From Caryophanales bacterium (lineage in GTDB: Bacteria; Bacillota_I; Bacilli_A; RF39; UBA660), in assembly GCA_016288795.1 (NCBI GenBank), contig JAEELI010000017.1, positions 1-64,000 of the forward strand: 64,000 nt of DNA. The letters are read 5' to 3'. Within the stretch, counting starts at the first letter, position 1. Each line of letters begins with the position of its first letter. This document shows positions 49,825 through 57,995 of this stretch, one piece after another. The notes under the pieces were generated by a model, which saw only the letters and a program-made list of their open reading frames with translations, did no database searches and was not told the origin of the DNA. The position numbers and the translations under genes were made by a program.

Positions 49825-52317
49825 ATGGCAAAGAAGAAAGTTGAAACAAGTGAAATAATTGAAAAAATATCTGATTACAGTTTACATGAAATAATGGAAT
49901 CAGGTTTTGGGAGATATTCTAAAGAAATAATCCAAGAACGTGCTTTACCAGATGTTAGAGATGGTTTAAAGCCAGTGCAAAGAAGAATACTCTTTGCTAT
50001 GAAAAAAGCTGGTTACACTTACAATAAACCATATCAAAAGAGTGCCAAGTCTGTCGGATATATTATGGGTAATTATCACCCCCATGGAGATTCAAGTATT
50101 TATGATGCATTAATTAGAATGAGTCAACCATGGAAAATGCGCGAAGTATTTATTGATATTCATGGTAATAATGGTTCAATAGATGGGGATGGCCCTGCTG
50201 CTATGCGTTATACTGAAGCAAGATTATCTAAGATAGCGGAAACAATGCTATCATCTATTGAAAAAAATACTGTTGAGATGGCTTGGAATTTTGACGATAC
50301 TGAAAGAGAACCAACTGTTCTCCCAGCTAAATTTCCAAATCTGTTAGTAAATGGTTCAACTGGTATATCTGCAGGTTATGCAACTGATATTCCTACTCAT
50401 AACCTAGGGGAAGTCATCGATGGAACAATAAAAAGAATAGAAAGTCCTAATTGTCATTTAGAGACAGTTATGGAATTAATAAAAGGTCCTGACTTTCCCA
50501 CTGGAGGAATCCTTGAGGGAAGAGAAGAATTAATTAAAGCGTATTCTACTGGAAAAGGAAAAGTTGTTCTAAAAGCTGATGCCGAAATAGTAAAAAATCA
50601 AATAATAATTAAATCTATCCCTTATGAAGTAGTTAAAGAACAATTAATTAAAAAGATAACAGATATAAAGTTAGATAAAAAAGTTGATGGTATTAACGAT
50701 ATTATAGATGAGTCTGATCACGAGAATATGGCTCGTATAGTTATTGAATTAAAAAAAGACGCTAATGCTGAGAATATATTAAATTATTTATATAAGAATA
50801 CTGATTTACAGATAAATTATAACTTCAACATGGTTGCTATAGTTAATAAACGTCCTAAATATGTAGGCATATTAGATATTTTAGATGCTTTTATTGCTCA
50901 TCAAAAAGAAGTAATAACAAGAAGAACTGAATTTGATTTGGATCATGCTAAAAAGCAATTGCATATTTTAGAAGGTCTAGTTAAAGCGACATCTATTTTA
51001 GATGAAGTAATCGCAACTATTAGAAAAAGTAAAAATAAGAGTAACGCTATGGAAAACTTAGTTAATGAATATAAATTTACTATGGAACAAGCTAAGGCCA
51101 TTGTTGAATTACAATTGTATAGATTAACTAATACTGATGTTGTTGAATTAACTGAAGAAATGGAAAGTTTAAAGAAGACTATTGAAGCTTTGAAGGCCAT
51201 TTTAAGCGATGAAGAAGCATTAAAATATGTTATGAAAAAAGAACTAAAGTTAATTAAGAAAGAATATGCTAATCCTAGATTAACTAAAATAAATGATGAA
51301 ATAACAGAAATTAAATTGGATATGACTAGTATGATTCCTAAGGAAAATGTATATGTAGTTATAACTAATGAAGGCTATGTTAAAAGAGTATCAACAAAAA
51401 GTTATGCCGCTAAAGATGGTGAAACAGCATTAAAACCTGGAGATTATGTAACAAATATATTTGAAACAACGACATTAGATAATTTAGTTTTATTTACTAA
51501 TCTAGGCAATTACTTATTTGTTCCAGTTCATAAAGTTTTCGAGGCTAAATGGAAAGAATTGGGAAAACATGTTAGTAATATAGTTCCTTTGAGTGAAGGA
51601 GAAAGAATTATATCGTCTTATGTTTTAGAAGAAGATAAAAATTTAACTATATTTACAAAATTAGGTATGGTTAAAAAGATATTAATGAAAGATTTATTTG
51701 TTACTAGATATAGTAAGCCAATGACTTCAATGAAATTAAAAGATAAAGACGAAGTTATAAATGTTTCTTTAACTGATAAAGAAACTATAATTGTAACAAA
51801 AAATGGTTATTATCTAAGATATAATTCTAATGAAATACCTCAAGTTGGAACTAAGGCTGCTGGCGTAAAAGGAATTAATCTTTCTAATGATGAAGTAGTT
51901 TATGGAGGATCCATTAAAGAAGATAGTGAATATATAGATATATTTACAAATAATAAGACAGCTAAGAGAGTTAAAATTGAAGAATTGAAAACTTTAACTA
52001 GAGCCAAAAAAGGAACCATGCTACTAAAGAAAAATAAAACAGTTAATTATTATGTTACTAATGCTTTTATAACTAATTTTAGAGATAGTATTATTATAAA
52101 AAGTGATAGTGATATAAAAGAAATTAAAAATAGTGAAATACCAATAATGGAATTAACTAGCAATGGTAGTGTTATTGCTAAAGGTCACGTAGATAAATAT
52201 GATTTAAAATATATCGTTCAAACTATTCAAAAGAAAGAAACAAAAGAAGAAGTTGTTGAAGAAGTTAAAGAAAAACAATTGAGTTTAGCAGAGTTTGCTA
52301 AAGACTTTAAACTATAG
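49825..52317 (+). CDS. parC: DNA topoisomerase IV subunit A (ParC)
   Basis: The 830-residue DNA-cleaving subunit has ERALPDVRDGLKPVQRRILF, GNYHPHGDSSIYDALIRMSQ and AAMRYTEARLSKIAE with the catalytic Tyr129. HGNNGSIDGDGPAAMRY is typical of ParC rather than GyrA. The C-terminal beta-pinwheel (from about residue 500, repeats such as LTIFTKLGMVKKILMKDL) wraps DNA. It ends with a Lys/Glu helix. The operon with parE is standard. Confidence 0.95.
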   Translation: MAKKKVETSEIIEKISDYSLHEIMESGFGRYSKEIIQERALPDVRDGLKPVQRRILFAMKKAGYTYNKPYQKSAKSVGYIMGNYHPHGDSSIYDALIRMSQPWKMREVFIDIHGNNGSIDGDGPAAMRYTEARLSKIAETMLSSIEKNTVEMAWNFDDTEREPTVLPAKFPNLLVNGSTGISAGYATDIPTHNLGEVIDGTIKRIESPNCHLETVMELIKGPDFPTGGILEGREELIKAYSTGKGKVVLKADAEIVKNQIIIKSIPYEVVKEQLIKKITDIKLDKKVDGINDIIDESDHENMARIVIELKKDANAENILNYLYKNTDLQINYNFNMVAIVNKRPKYVGILDILDAFIAHQKEVITRRTEFDLDHAKKQLHILEGLVKATSILDEVIATIRKSKNKSNAMENLVNEYKFTMEQAKAIVELQLYRLTNTDVVELTEEMESLKKTIEALKAILSDEEALKYVMKKELKLIKKEYANPRLTKINDEITEIKLDMTSMIPKENVYVVITNEGYVKRVSTKSYAAKDGETALKPGDYVTNIFETTTLDNLVLFTNLGNYLFVPVHKVFEAKWKELGKHVSNIVPLSEGERIISSYVLEEDKNLTIFTKLGMVKKILMKDLFVTRYSKPMTSMKLKDKDEVINVSLTDKETIIVTKNGYYLRYNSNEIPQVGTKAAGVKGINLSNDEVVYGGSIKEDSEYIDIFTNNKTAKRVKIEELKTLTRAKKGTMLLKKNKTVNYYVTNAFITNFRDSIIIKSDSDIKEIKNSEIPIMELTSNGSVIAKGHVDKYDLKYIVQTIQKKETKEEVVEEVKEKQLSLAEFAKDFKL

Positions 52318-52340
52318 GAAGTAGTCAATACTTCCTTTTA
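52317..52340 (+). terminator. Terminator after parC
   Basis: GGAAGTA-GTCAA-TACTTCC followed by TTTT, starting at the stop codon. Confidence 0.78.
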
Positions 52341-52369
52341 TATGTTATAATATCTTAACGAGTGATTGT

Positions 52370-53152
52370 ATGACAAAAAATGATAGAGATAGAGAAATAA
52401 TAATTCTTGAAGAATTGCTAAAGGATGCTAATGCTTTAAATAGAAGTAATGGGGCCAAAAGAAAGCTAGGAAAATCAAAATTAATAGTCAATCATGCTTG
52501 GCCATTTGTTTTAACTACTGGATTAACCTTTGGAGCTTTCTCTGCTCTTGGCAAAACTCCATTTATAAAAGATAGTTATGAAGCGTCTTTGGAAACCAAA
52601 ATAGAAATAGATAGTATAGGTATAGAGAAAGAATATCAATATTATAAAAGAAATCATAATAAAGAAGGAACTATATCTTATGTAGGCCGTTGGCAAGAAA
52701 GAGAAGATGGCTTATATGAAAGAGAAACAAAAAAGTATTTAGTAAATGATGTTGAAAAAAATCTTATTATGAGAATTATTAAGAATAAGGATATTGAGTC
52801 TTTCGATGACGTTTTTGGAACTGCTATTAGTTCAAAGACTGAAGTAAAATCTAACCCAACTGATGATGAATTAAGTATAATTCCTTATATTGAAGCAGTT
52901 CTATACTACGAAGATAAAAATGAAGTAATAACTATAGTTGAATCTACAAAAAGCAATGTTATCTGGACAACTATATGGTTAATATCAAATTTGTTTGCTA
53001 ATGCATTACTATATGATGAAATAGATAAAATATCTAAGGGTAAGTTTAGAGAGAATTATCGAAAGTTAAAAGACAAACTAGATGAGATATATCCAGAAAC
53101 AGATACTAAAGAATATAAAAAAGTTTTAAAATTAAAAAAAGAACTAAAATAG
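52370..53152 (+). CDS. Unknown two-span membrane protein
   Basis: The 260-residue protein has a Lys/Asn-rich N-terminus, a hydrophobic segment (AWPFVLTTGLTFGAFSALG near residues 44-62) and an outside domain of about 130 residues rich in Glu, Tyr and Lys. A second segment (VIWTTIWLISNLFANALLY) and a helical basic C-terminus follow. GAGTG precedes the ATG. I recognise no family. It is monocistronic between terminators. Confidence 0.6.
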   Translation: MTKNDRDREIIILEELLKDANALNRSNGAKRKLGKSKLIVNHAWPFVLTTGLTFGAFSALGKTPFIKDSYEASLETKIEIDSIGIEKEYQYYKRNHNKEGTISYVGRWQEREDGLYERETKKYLVNDVEKNLIMRIIKNKDIESFDDVFGTAISSKTEVKSNPTDDELSIIPYIEAVLYYEDKNEVITIVESTKSNVIWTTIWLISNLFANALLYDEIDKISKGKFRENYRKLKDKLDEIYPETDTKEYKKVLKLKKELK

Positions 53153-53163
53153 TTCTTTTTTGT
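53137..53163 (+). terminator. Terminator after the two-span protein gene
   Basis: AAAAGAACT-AAAAT-AGTTCTTTT, overlapping the stop codon. Confidence 0.8.
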
Positions 53164-53261
53164 TTACACAATTAGACTTTGATTCGACAAATTGTTTCTC
53201 CTATATTTACACAAACGACTTTTGTGTTTTATACTCATAGTATGAGAGAAAAGGGATAAAA

Positions 53262-53879
53262 ATGAAAAGAATCGAAAACAAAGCTTTAGATATTGTTTTA
53301 AAAGTTGTGTTGTGGGTATCATTAATAGTAGGAGGATTTTTTGTAGGTATTAGACCTTTTCTTCTAAATCCAACTCCTACAAAAGTTGTTTATTATCCAT
53401 CAAATAACTGTAGTAATGTTCCTAACGAAGACTGTTCAAATAATTCTTTAGATGTTGTTGGAGAATGGACTGCCACGGTAAGAATAAACAAAGAAAAAAC
53501 TGATATGGATTTTGAAGAGTTTACAGAAATATTGTATTTATATGAAGATGGAACATTTACAAGAGAACCATTGAGTCGAATTATGGCTGCCAACGCTTAT
53601 TATGGAAATTATATTGTTAAAGATAATAAAATATATTTAAATTATATAATTGGAACTGGTTCTGGAACTGGAGTTGTCTATCCGTCTAAATCAAGTCAAG
53701 TTTTAATAATAAATGAAGATAGTATACATGAAGAAAATGTAGATTCCCCATATACTTCAGAAAAAGAATTTAATTTTGTAAAGACAAATGCTACTGTTCC
53801 AAATGATAAACATATAGAGAGTGTATTAAAAAACACAATTGTTAGTAAATCAGAAAACTATATTAATAGTAATTTATAA
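53262..53879 (+). CDS. Signal-anchored outer-surface protein of unknown function
   Basis: The 205-residue protein has a basic start, a hydrophobic segment (IVLKVVLWVSLIVGGFFVGI) and an extracellular part with two Cys (NNCSNVPNEDCSNN). DVVGEWTATVRINKE then starts a beta-rich stretch with YLYEDGTFTREP and NYIVKDNKIYLNY. The strand pattern resembles lipocalin-like domains found in exported Bacillota proteins. The region before it (53164-53261) holds a small ACACAAA/TTTGTGT hairpin (53209-53227). Confidence 0.6.
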   Translation: MKRIENKALDIVLKVVLWVSLIVGGFFVGIRPFLLNPTPTKVVYYPSNNCSNVPNEDCSNNSLDVVGEWTATVRINKEKTDMDFEEFTEILYLYEDGTFTREPLSRIMAANAYYGNYIVKDNKIYLNYIIGTGSGTGVVYPSKSSQVLIINEDSIHEENVDSPYTSEKEFNFVKTNATVPNDKHIESVLKNTIVSKSENYINSNL

Positions 53880-53886
53880 AATAATA

Positions 53887-53926
53887 AAATCACCTATATA
53901 GTCATAGATTATACTAGGTGATTTTT
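53887..53926 (+). promoter_or_regulatory. Hairpin that terminates the upstream gene and contains the ylbD ribosome binding site
   Basis: AAATCACCTA (53887-53896) pairs with TAGGTGATTT (53915-53924) over 10 bp, followed by T residues. The right arm includes AGGTGA, which is also the only Shine-Dalgarno sequence for the gene starting at 53929. When folded it would hide the ribosome binding site. Confidence 0.6.
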
Positions 53927-53928
53927 AT

Positions 53929-54276
53929 ATGTCTAAAAAAGAAGATTTTAAGAGGTTTATTCAAGATAAACCAGAGTTAGTTGAGTATATAAAGAATAAA
54001 GATATTACTATGCAAGGGCTATACGAAATATATGATATATATGGAGAAAGTGAAGAAGCTTGGAGACCTTATTTAGAAAAAAAAGAAGTATCAGGGAGAA
54101 AAATTAAAGATATTGTTCAAAACATAGATTTAGATGAAATACAAAAACATATTAATACAGCCCAAAAGGCCTTGGGAGTAGTTGGAGAATTAACTAGTAA
54201 AGGTGAAGAAAGTTTAGCAAATTTAGTTAAGGGGCCTTTAAGTAGTAGGCCACTGAATAAGTTCTTTGAGGATTAA
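53929..54276 (+). CDS. ylbD: YlbD-like protein
   Basis: The 115-residue protein matches the YlbD pattern: FKRFIQDKPELVEYIKNKDI, YEIYDIYGESEEAWRPY, then IDLDEIQKHINTAQKALGVVG. The B. subtilis protein is called a putative spore coat protein, but the family is wider than sporulating species. It is immediately followed by a YlbE-like gene, the same order as in Bacillus, which supports both calls. Its ribosome binding site lies in a hairpin. Confidence 0.75.
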   Translation: MSKKEDFKRFIQDKPELVEYIKNKDITMQGLYEIYDIYGESEEAWRPYLEKKEVSGRKIKDIVQNIDLDEIQKHINTAQKALGVVGELTSKGEESLANLVKGPLSSRPLNKFFED

Positions 54277-54277
54277 T

Positions 54278-54499
54278 ATGGATAGATATTTGCAAGAAAA
54301 ATTAAAAAATGATAAGGCCTTCAAAAAATACTTAGATGAAAATACTAATTATTTAAAATATTTAAATAGAGATAGTTCTTATCATCAAGAATTCATGAGA
54401 TTAATGAAAGATAAATATAAAGAAAGAACAACAGATAAAATAAATAATGCAGTTAAAACTATCAACGTTATTAGTTCTATTATTGAAACTATTAAATAA
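54278..54499 (+). CDS. ylbE: YlbE-like protein
   Basis: ATG at 54278 follows GAGGA by seven bases, and an in-frame TTG at 54266 has no site. The 73-residue protein fits the YlbE pattern: MDRYLQEKLKNDKAFKKYLD, NYLKYLNRD, a run of helix with KDKYKERTTDKINNAVKT, and a hydrophobic terminal helix. Function unknown. It abuts the stop of a convergent gene and has no terminator of its own. Confidence 0.7.
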   Translation: MDRYLQEKLKNDKAFKKYLDENTNYLKYLNRDSSYHQEFMRLMKDKYKERTTDKINNAVKTINVISSIIETIK

Positions 54500-55036
54500 T
54501 TAATTTATGTAATCATTTATTCCATATAAATGTTTTTTAGCATCATAAAATATATAATTATGGGGAGCTTTGTATGTTAAAACTCCCATAATAGTGTAAA
54601 CATTTATTATGGATACTATGGCTGCTAAAAATTGATATTTTAATTTAGGAAGCATTATTATTTTGTATTCAATAATATTAACAATAATAATACTTATAAG
54701 CATAGTTGAAATAGCTAAAAACATATTTTCTCCAGTTAAACTATAAATAGGTAAGAATATAACTAAATAAATAGGAATAATAATTATAGATTTAATAAAA
54801 GCCACTAGAGCAAAATTGTTATGAACGTTATTATTATTTTTCAATATCAAATACTCAATTAAACATGATACTAATCCAGCAGTCCATAACATTTTCATAT
54901 GTTCCCAAATACTTTCATTTACTGGGAAAAATATAGATAATATAGGGTTAGGAAACCATTCATATACATAATGAAATAAAAAACATAATAAAAAATATAT
55001 AATGCTATTAATAATAATCATTTTTTTGAAGTTCAT
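54500..55036 (-). CDS. DUF6512-like small membrane protein
   Basis: This 178-residue protein has five predicted membrane segments. FPVNESIWEHMKMLWTAGLV near residue 38 is a sharp, conserved-looking motif which I associate with the DUF6512 group. A late GVLTYKAPHNYIFYDAKKH may close a pore-like fold. Function unknown. AGGTGA lies before the ATG. It is convergent with ylbE and divergent from the TtcA-like gene. Confidence 0.65.
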   Translation of the reverse strand: MNFKKMIIINSIIYFLLCFLFHYVYEWFPNPILSIFFPVNESIWEHMKMLWTAGLVSCLIEYLILKNNNNVHNNFALVAFIKSIIIIPIYLVIFLPIYSLTGENMFLAISTMLISIIIVNIIEYKIIMLPKLKYQFLAAIVSIINVYTIMGVLTYKAPHNYIFYDAKKHLYGINDYIN

Positions 55037-55120
55037 ATAGTCACCTAGTAATAATATATATTTTTTTTATTATAATTATACATATTTATGGTATAATCTC
55101 TTTGTGTTTGAGGTGATATT

Positions 55121-55948
55121 ATGGAAAAATATCAAGAAGTAGAAAGAAGTATAATAAAGAAATATCGTAAGGAAATATGGAGCCGTTTTATGGCCGGAAT
55201 ATCTGAATACAGCTTGATTGAAGAAAATGATAAATTAATGGTTTGTATAAGTGGAGGAAAAGATTCATTTCTAATGGCTAAGTGTATCCAAGAATTAAAA
55301 CGTCATGGAAAAGTTTCATTTGAAGTTCATTATGTAACTATGGATCCTGGATATAATGATTATAATAGAGAATTAATAATAAGTAATGCTAAGTTACTTA
55401 ATATTCCTTTAGAGGTTTTTAAAACTGATATATTTGATATAACAAATAATTTGCAAGAGGGAAATCCTTGTTATTTGTGCGCTAAGATGAGAAGAGGTCA
55501 TTTATATAATCATGCTAAGGAATTAGGATGTAATAAAATATGCCTAGGACATCATTTTGATGATGTCATTGAGACTTCCTTATTGAATCTATTTTATGGA
55601 GCAGAAGTTAAAACTATGATGCCTAAGTTACATAGTGACAACTATGAAGGAATAGAATTAATTAGACCTCTTTATCTAATTAAAGAAGATGCGATTAAAT
55701 CTTGGGCTAATTATAATGAATTAAAGTTTATAAATTGTGCTTGTCGTTTTACAGAAAAATGTGATGTTGATTCTGCTGGAGATGGTAAAAGAAGTGAAAT
55801 GAAAAGATTAATTAAAGAATTACGAAAAGAAAAAAAGAATATTGATAATAATATTTGGACTGCTTTAAATAATATTAATTTAAATTGTGTTCTTGGTTAT
55901 AAAAAAGATGGTAAATATATAAGTTTTTTAGATGATTATGATAAATAA
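55121..55948 (+). CDS. PP-loop tRNA-thiolation-type ATPase (TtcA/TtuA family)
   Basis: The 275-residue protein has SGGKDS near residue 46, the ATP-pyrophosphatase P-loop. CYLCAKMRR near 118 is a CxxC pair for the iron-sulfur cluster, and LGHHFDDVIETSLLNLFYGA near 144 is typical of TtcA-like enzymes. It also has a late Cys pair (NCACRFTEKC). It is expected to thiolate tRNA bases (2-thiocytidine or similar). The gene is monocistronic with a promoter-proximal AGGTGA and a terminator. Confidence 0.85.
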   Translation: MEKYQEVERSIIKKYRKEIWSRFMAGISEYSLIEENDKLMVCISGGKDSFLMAKCIQELKRHGKVSFEVHYVTMDPGYNDYNRELIISNAKLLNIPLEVFKTDIFDITNNLQEGNPCYLCAKMRRGHLYNHAKELGCNKICLGHHFDDVIETSLLNLFYGAEVKTMMPKLHSDNYEGIELIRPLYLIKEDAIKSWANYNELKFINCACRFTEKCDVDSAGDGKRSEMKRLIKELRKEKKNIDNNIWTALNNINLNCVLGYKKDGKYISFLDDYDK

Positions 55949-55958
55949 TCATCTTTTT
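55931..55958 (+). terminator. Terminator after the TtcA-like gene
   Basis: GATGATT and AATCATC (7 bp) followed by TTTTT, with the left arm in the coding end. Confidence 0.7.
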
Positions 55959-55986
55959 ATTGTTATTGCTTTTAAGTAAAAAAATA

Positions 55987-56032
55987 GACGCCGTTGTGAT
56001 ACTAGTATTACTACTAATATATCAATAGCGTC
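55987..56032. other. Stacked hairpin in the 55949-56224 intergenic region
   Basis: GACGC/GCGTC, TGATA/TATCA and TAGTA-TTAC-TACTA stack in one rod. An alternative helix joins the left arm to AACGGTGGCGCC (56043-56054). The element carries a 20-nt stretch that recurs inverted at 11859-11878 with one mismatch. Confidence 0.45.
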
Positions 56033-56133
56033 ATCAAACAATAACGGTGGCGCCAAACTTGCGCTTACCTAATATTATTATATGTTATTTTATAAGCATT
56101 ATCAACTACGTTTCCTTTTTCTATTTTATCTTA

Positions 56134-56154
56134 GCGACCACCCTTGGTGGTTGC
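56134..56154. other. GC-rich hairpin upstream of the variable surface gene
   Basis: GCGACCACC-CTT-GGTGGTTGC, a 9-bp stem with one G-U. No T-run follows on the plus strand. It may be a regulatory or protein-binding site. Confidence 0.5.
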
Positions 56155-56224
56155 AATAAAATGCTTCATGAAGTATAATCTAATTATAAGTGTATTAATA
56201 ATACATTCGTGGAGGCTATCTAGA

Positions 56225-57238
56225 ATGGAAAATAGAAAGAAAATAATCATTTATGCTTCAATAGTTTTTGTTAGTTTATTAATTTTAATAGTCGGATCTT
56301 CATATGCATATTTTAGTATTACGTCAACAAACAGTTTTGGAAGTAAAACGATAAGTGCATCAGCGCCAAATATAGGGAGTGTAATTCTAGTAGGAGATAA
56401 TAACACAGTGTCACTTAATTTAAGTGCAGCAGATATGATGAAAAAAACATACAATGTTTATTATTATGGAACAACTAGTGGAACAGCTTCAACCAATCGA
56501 ACCAGTGTTCAAATAGCGCATACAGAAGTAAATGGCGAAGGATATTTTAATTGTAGTTACACATTACAAGCAACAAATTCAGGAACAAATAACTTGTATA
56601 CAGCATTCCAAGGGTGGAGTGGCAAATCAACTGGCCAAATAGTTTTGACGGTAGGAGGGAATACATATGACTTTAATTCAGCCAATCTTTTTCCAAAAAC
56701 AATACAAGGAACAACGTATGGAGCAACAAGTAGTAGTTCGAAAATAATAGAAGCTAGTCTAAAGTTTTTAAATAATAATGTTGATCAAAGTGTATTAAAA
56801 AATAAAGATATCACAATAACATTGACAGCAACAAGCTTTAGTTGTTCGATAGCAGATGGACCATATTATTATGTGTTTGATTCGACAAGGCCATCATATA
56901 ATTTTATGTCTGTCCCATTAGAAAGTAATAGTGGGTTAGATTATTATATGATTGGAGATAATAATGGCGACTATTCAATGGTATGTGGAGTATTTAGTGG
57001 AACAGAATATTGTGTCCAACCAAACTCATGGAGTAATGTAAGCACAATAAAATCCGAAATGGAAGCCTTAGGAGCAACATGTGATTCATACATGTTAGAA
57101 GGCGGTGTTTTAGCCTGTTATAATGATTCGGTCTTTTGCAATGTCAGTTTTGATGGCTTCGTGGTATGCGGCTCTATGTCGGCCGGTGATTATTGTCGCA
57201 TCGAATCTTCTCGTGGTGTTGCGGGATGCGCTGACTAA
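56225..57238 (+). CDS. Exported surface protein (SipW-type signal) with an atypical, Cys-rich C-terminal segment
   Basis: ATG at 56225 is set by GGAGG nine bases upstream. The 337-residue protein has a basic start, a hydrophobic segment and GSSYAYFSITSTNSFGS, a camelysin/TasA-like export signal. Beta-rich repeats with many Thr/Ser/Asn (about residues 40-215) follow, then a tail rich in Cys, Gly and Val (FDGFVVCGSMSAGDYCRIES and RGVAGCAD). The last 35 codons have an abrupt change of codon use: mostly NNC/NNT endings, GC rise and A depletion. The tail resembles the variable part of a diversity-generating target, but no reverse transcriptase is in the window. Confidence 0.75.
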   Translation: MENRKKIIIYASIVFVSLLILIVGSSYAYFSITSTNSFGSKTISASAPNIGSVILVGDNNTVSLNLSAADMMKKTYNVYYYGTTSGTASTNRTSVQIAHTEVNGEGYFNCSYTLQATNSGTNNLYTAFQGWSGKSTGQIVLTVGGNTYDFNSANLFPKTIQGTTYGATSSSSKIIEASLKFLNNNVDQSVLKNKDITITLTATSFSCSIADGPYYYVFDSTRPSYNFMSVPLESNSGLDYYMIGDNNGDYSMVCGVFSGTEYCVQPNSWSNVSTIKSEMEALGATCDSYMLEGGVLACYNDSVFCNVSFDGFVVCGSMSAGDYCRIESSRGVAGCAD

Positions 57239-57270
57239 GTCGGCATTCTCGATAGTCTTCGCGCTACCGT
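57121..57270 (+). other. GC-shifted, A-poor segment at the 3' end of the surface gene
   Basis: By hand count about 65 of 120 bases are G or C in 57151-57270, and only about 23 of 160 are A in 57121-57280, unlike the AT-rich rest. The shift continues past the stop, where GCTGAC-TAA-GTCGGC and CGATAGTC/GCTACCG form small hairpins. In the coding part about 28 of 35 codons end in C or T. Confidence 0.7.
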
Positions 57271-57306
57271 TTCATTTTCTTAATCAAATAATATATAATT
57301 CTATTC

Positions 57307-57334
57307 TTGCATAAAAAATAAATTGTGCTATAAT
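57307..57334 (+). promoter_or_regulatory. Promoter of the thrS T-box transcript
   Basis: TTGCAT (57307-57312) and TATAAT (57329-57334), 16-bp spacing. Confidence 0.6.
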
Positions 57335-57340
57335 TATTTA

Positions 57341-57555
57341 TAGATTTTATTTAAATATTTTGATTAGGACAAGATTATTATTGATTTTATTTAGCGAGAT
57401 TGCAAATGGTGAAAGGCAATTATAAATAGATAATAGTTACTACCTATGAATTGAACTCGAAAGAGATTTCCGGTGAAAACCGTTATAGTAATTAAGAAAA
57501 ATAAAGGGATGGTACCGTGCATATGCACTCCTTAGGAATCATCCTTTTTTATTTG
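57341..57555 (+). promoter_or_regulatory. T-box leader of the unknown gene-thrS operon (terminator type)
   Basis: A longer Stem I (AATGGTGAAAGGC loop, Thr codons ACT/ACC at 57439-57444) leads to the T-box AGGGATGGTACCGTG at 57505-57519. The antiterminator pairs AGGGA with TCCTT, with GTGC-ATAT-GCAC above. The competing terminator pairs AAAGGGATG with CATCCTTT and runs into T6. Uncharged tRNA-Thr would allow read-through. Confidence 0.88.
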
Positions 57556-57569
57556 TTATGGAGGGTATT

Positions 57570-57995
57570 ATGAAAGAAGACAAAAAGAGAGTAAATAGTG
57601 AATTAGAAAGACAAAGAGATGAATTAAGAGAATTTAGACGTGTTCTAGCAAGATTAAAGGATGTAGAAAGAGAAAGAAGATTAAGAGAATCGTCGGCATT
57701 AAGCCCAGAATATGACTACTTAGAAATTGATGAGGATGGTTATTTATTAATCCCTTATAGCACAAATGGGAAAGATACCTATACATACGATAAAGTTCTT
57801 GCTGCAGGTATGGAACTAGGAAAAGAATATATGAAATTGGCTGAAGATCAATATGGTTTTTTACCACTATATAAAGCCATAAATGAGATAAATGCTAGAG
57901 TTGGCAGAAAACCATCTTATGATAACAAAGCTTTTGTTAAAGAGATGGAAAGAGTTAATAATTTTATGGATACGAAAGGAGTAAATAAGTTATGA
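57570..57995 (+). CDS. Unknown 141-residue protein preceding thrS under T-box control
   Basis: ATG at 57570 follows GGAGGG by five bases (an earlier ATG at 57558 overlaps that site). The protein starts with a charged helix rich in Glu and Arg (ELERQRDELREFRRVLARLK), probably coiled. A short beta part (DYLEIDEDGYLLIPYSTNGK) and a helical end follow. It overlaps thrS by 4 bp, so the two are translationally coupled and sense threonine charging. I recognise no family, and it could be an accessory factor for ThrRS. Confidence 0.6.
   Translation: MKEDKKRVNSELERQRDELREFRRVLARLKDVERERRLRESSALSPEYDYLEIDEDGYLLIPYSTNGKDTYTYDKVLAAGMELGKEYMKLAEDQYGFLPLYKAINEINARVGRKPSYDNKAFVKEMERVNNFMDTKGVNKL

Noticed and set aside
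57123-57314. Open frame of 63 codons across the end of the surface gene
   Set aside because: It overlaps the surface gene out of frame, has no ribosome binding site and arises only because the GC-shifted segment lacks stops.
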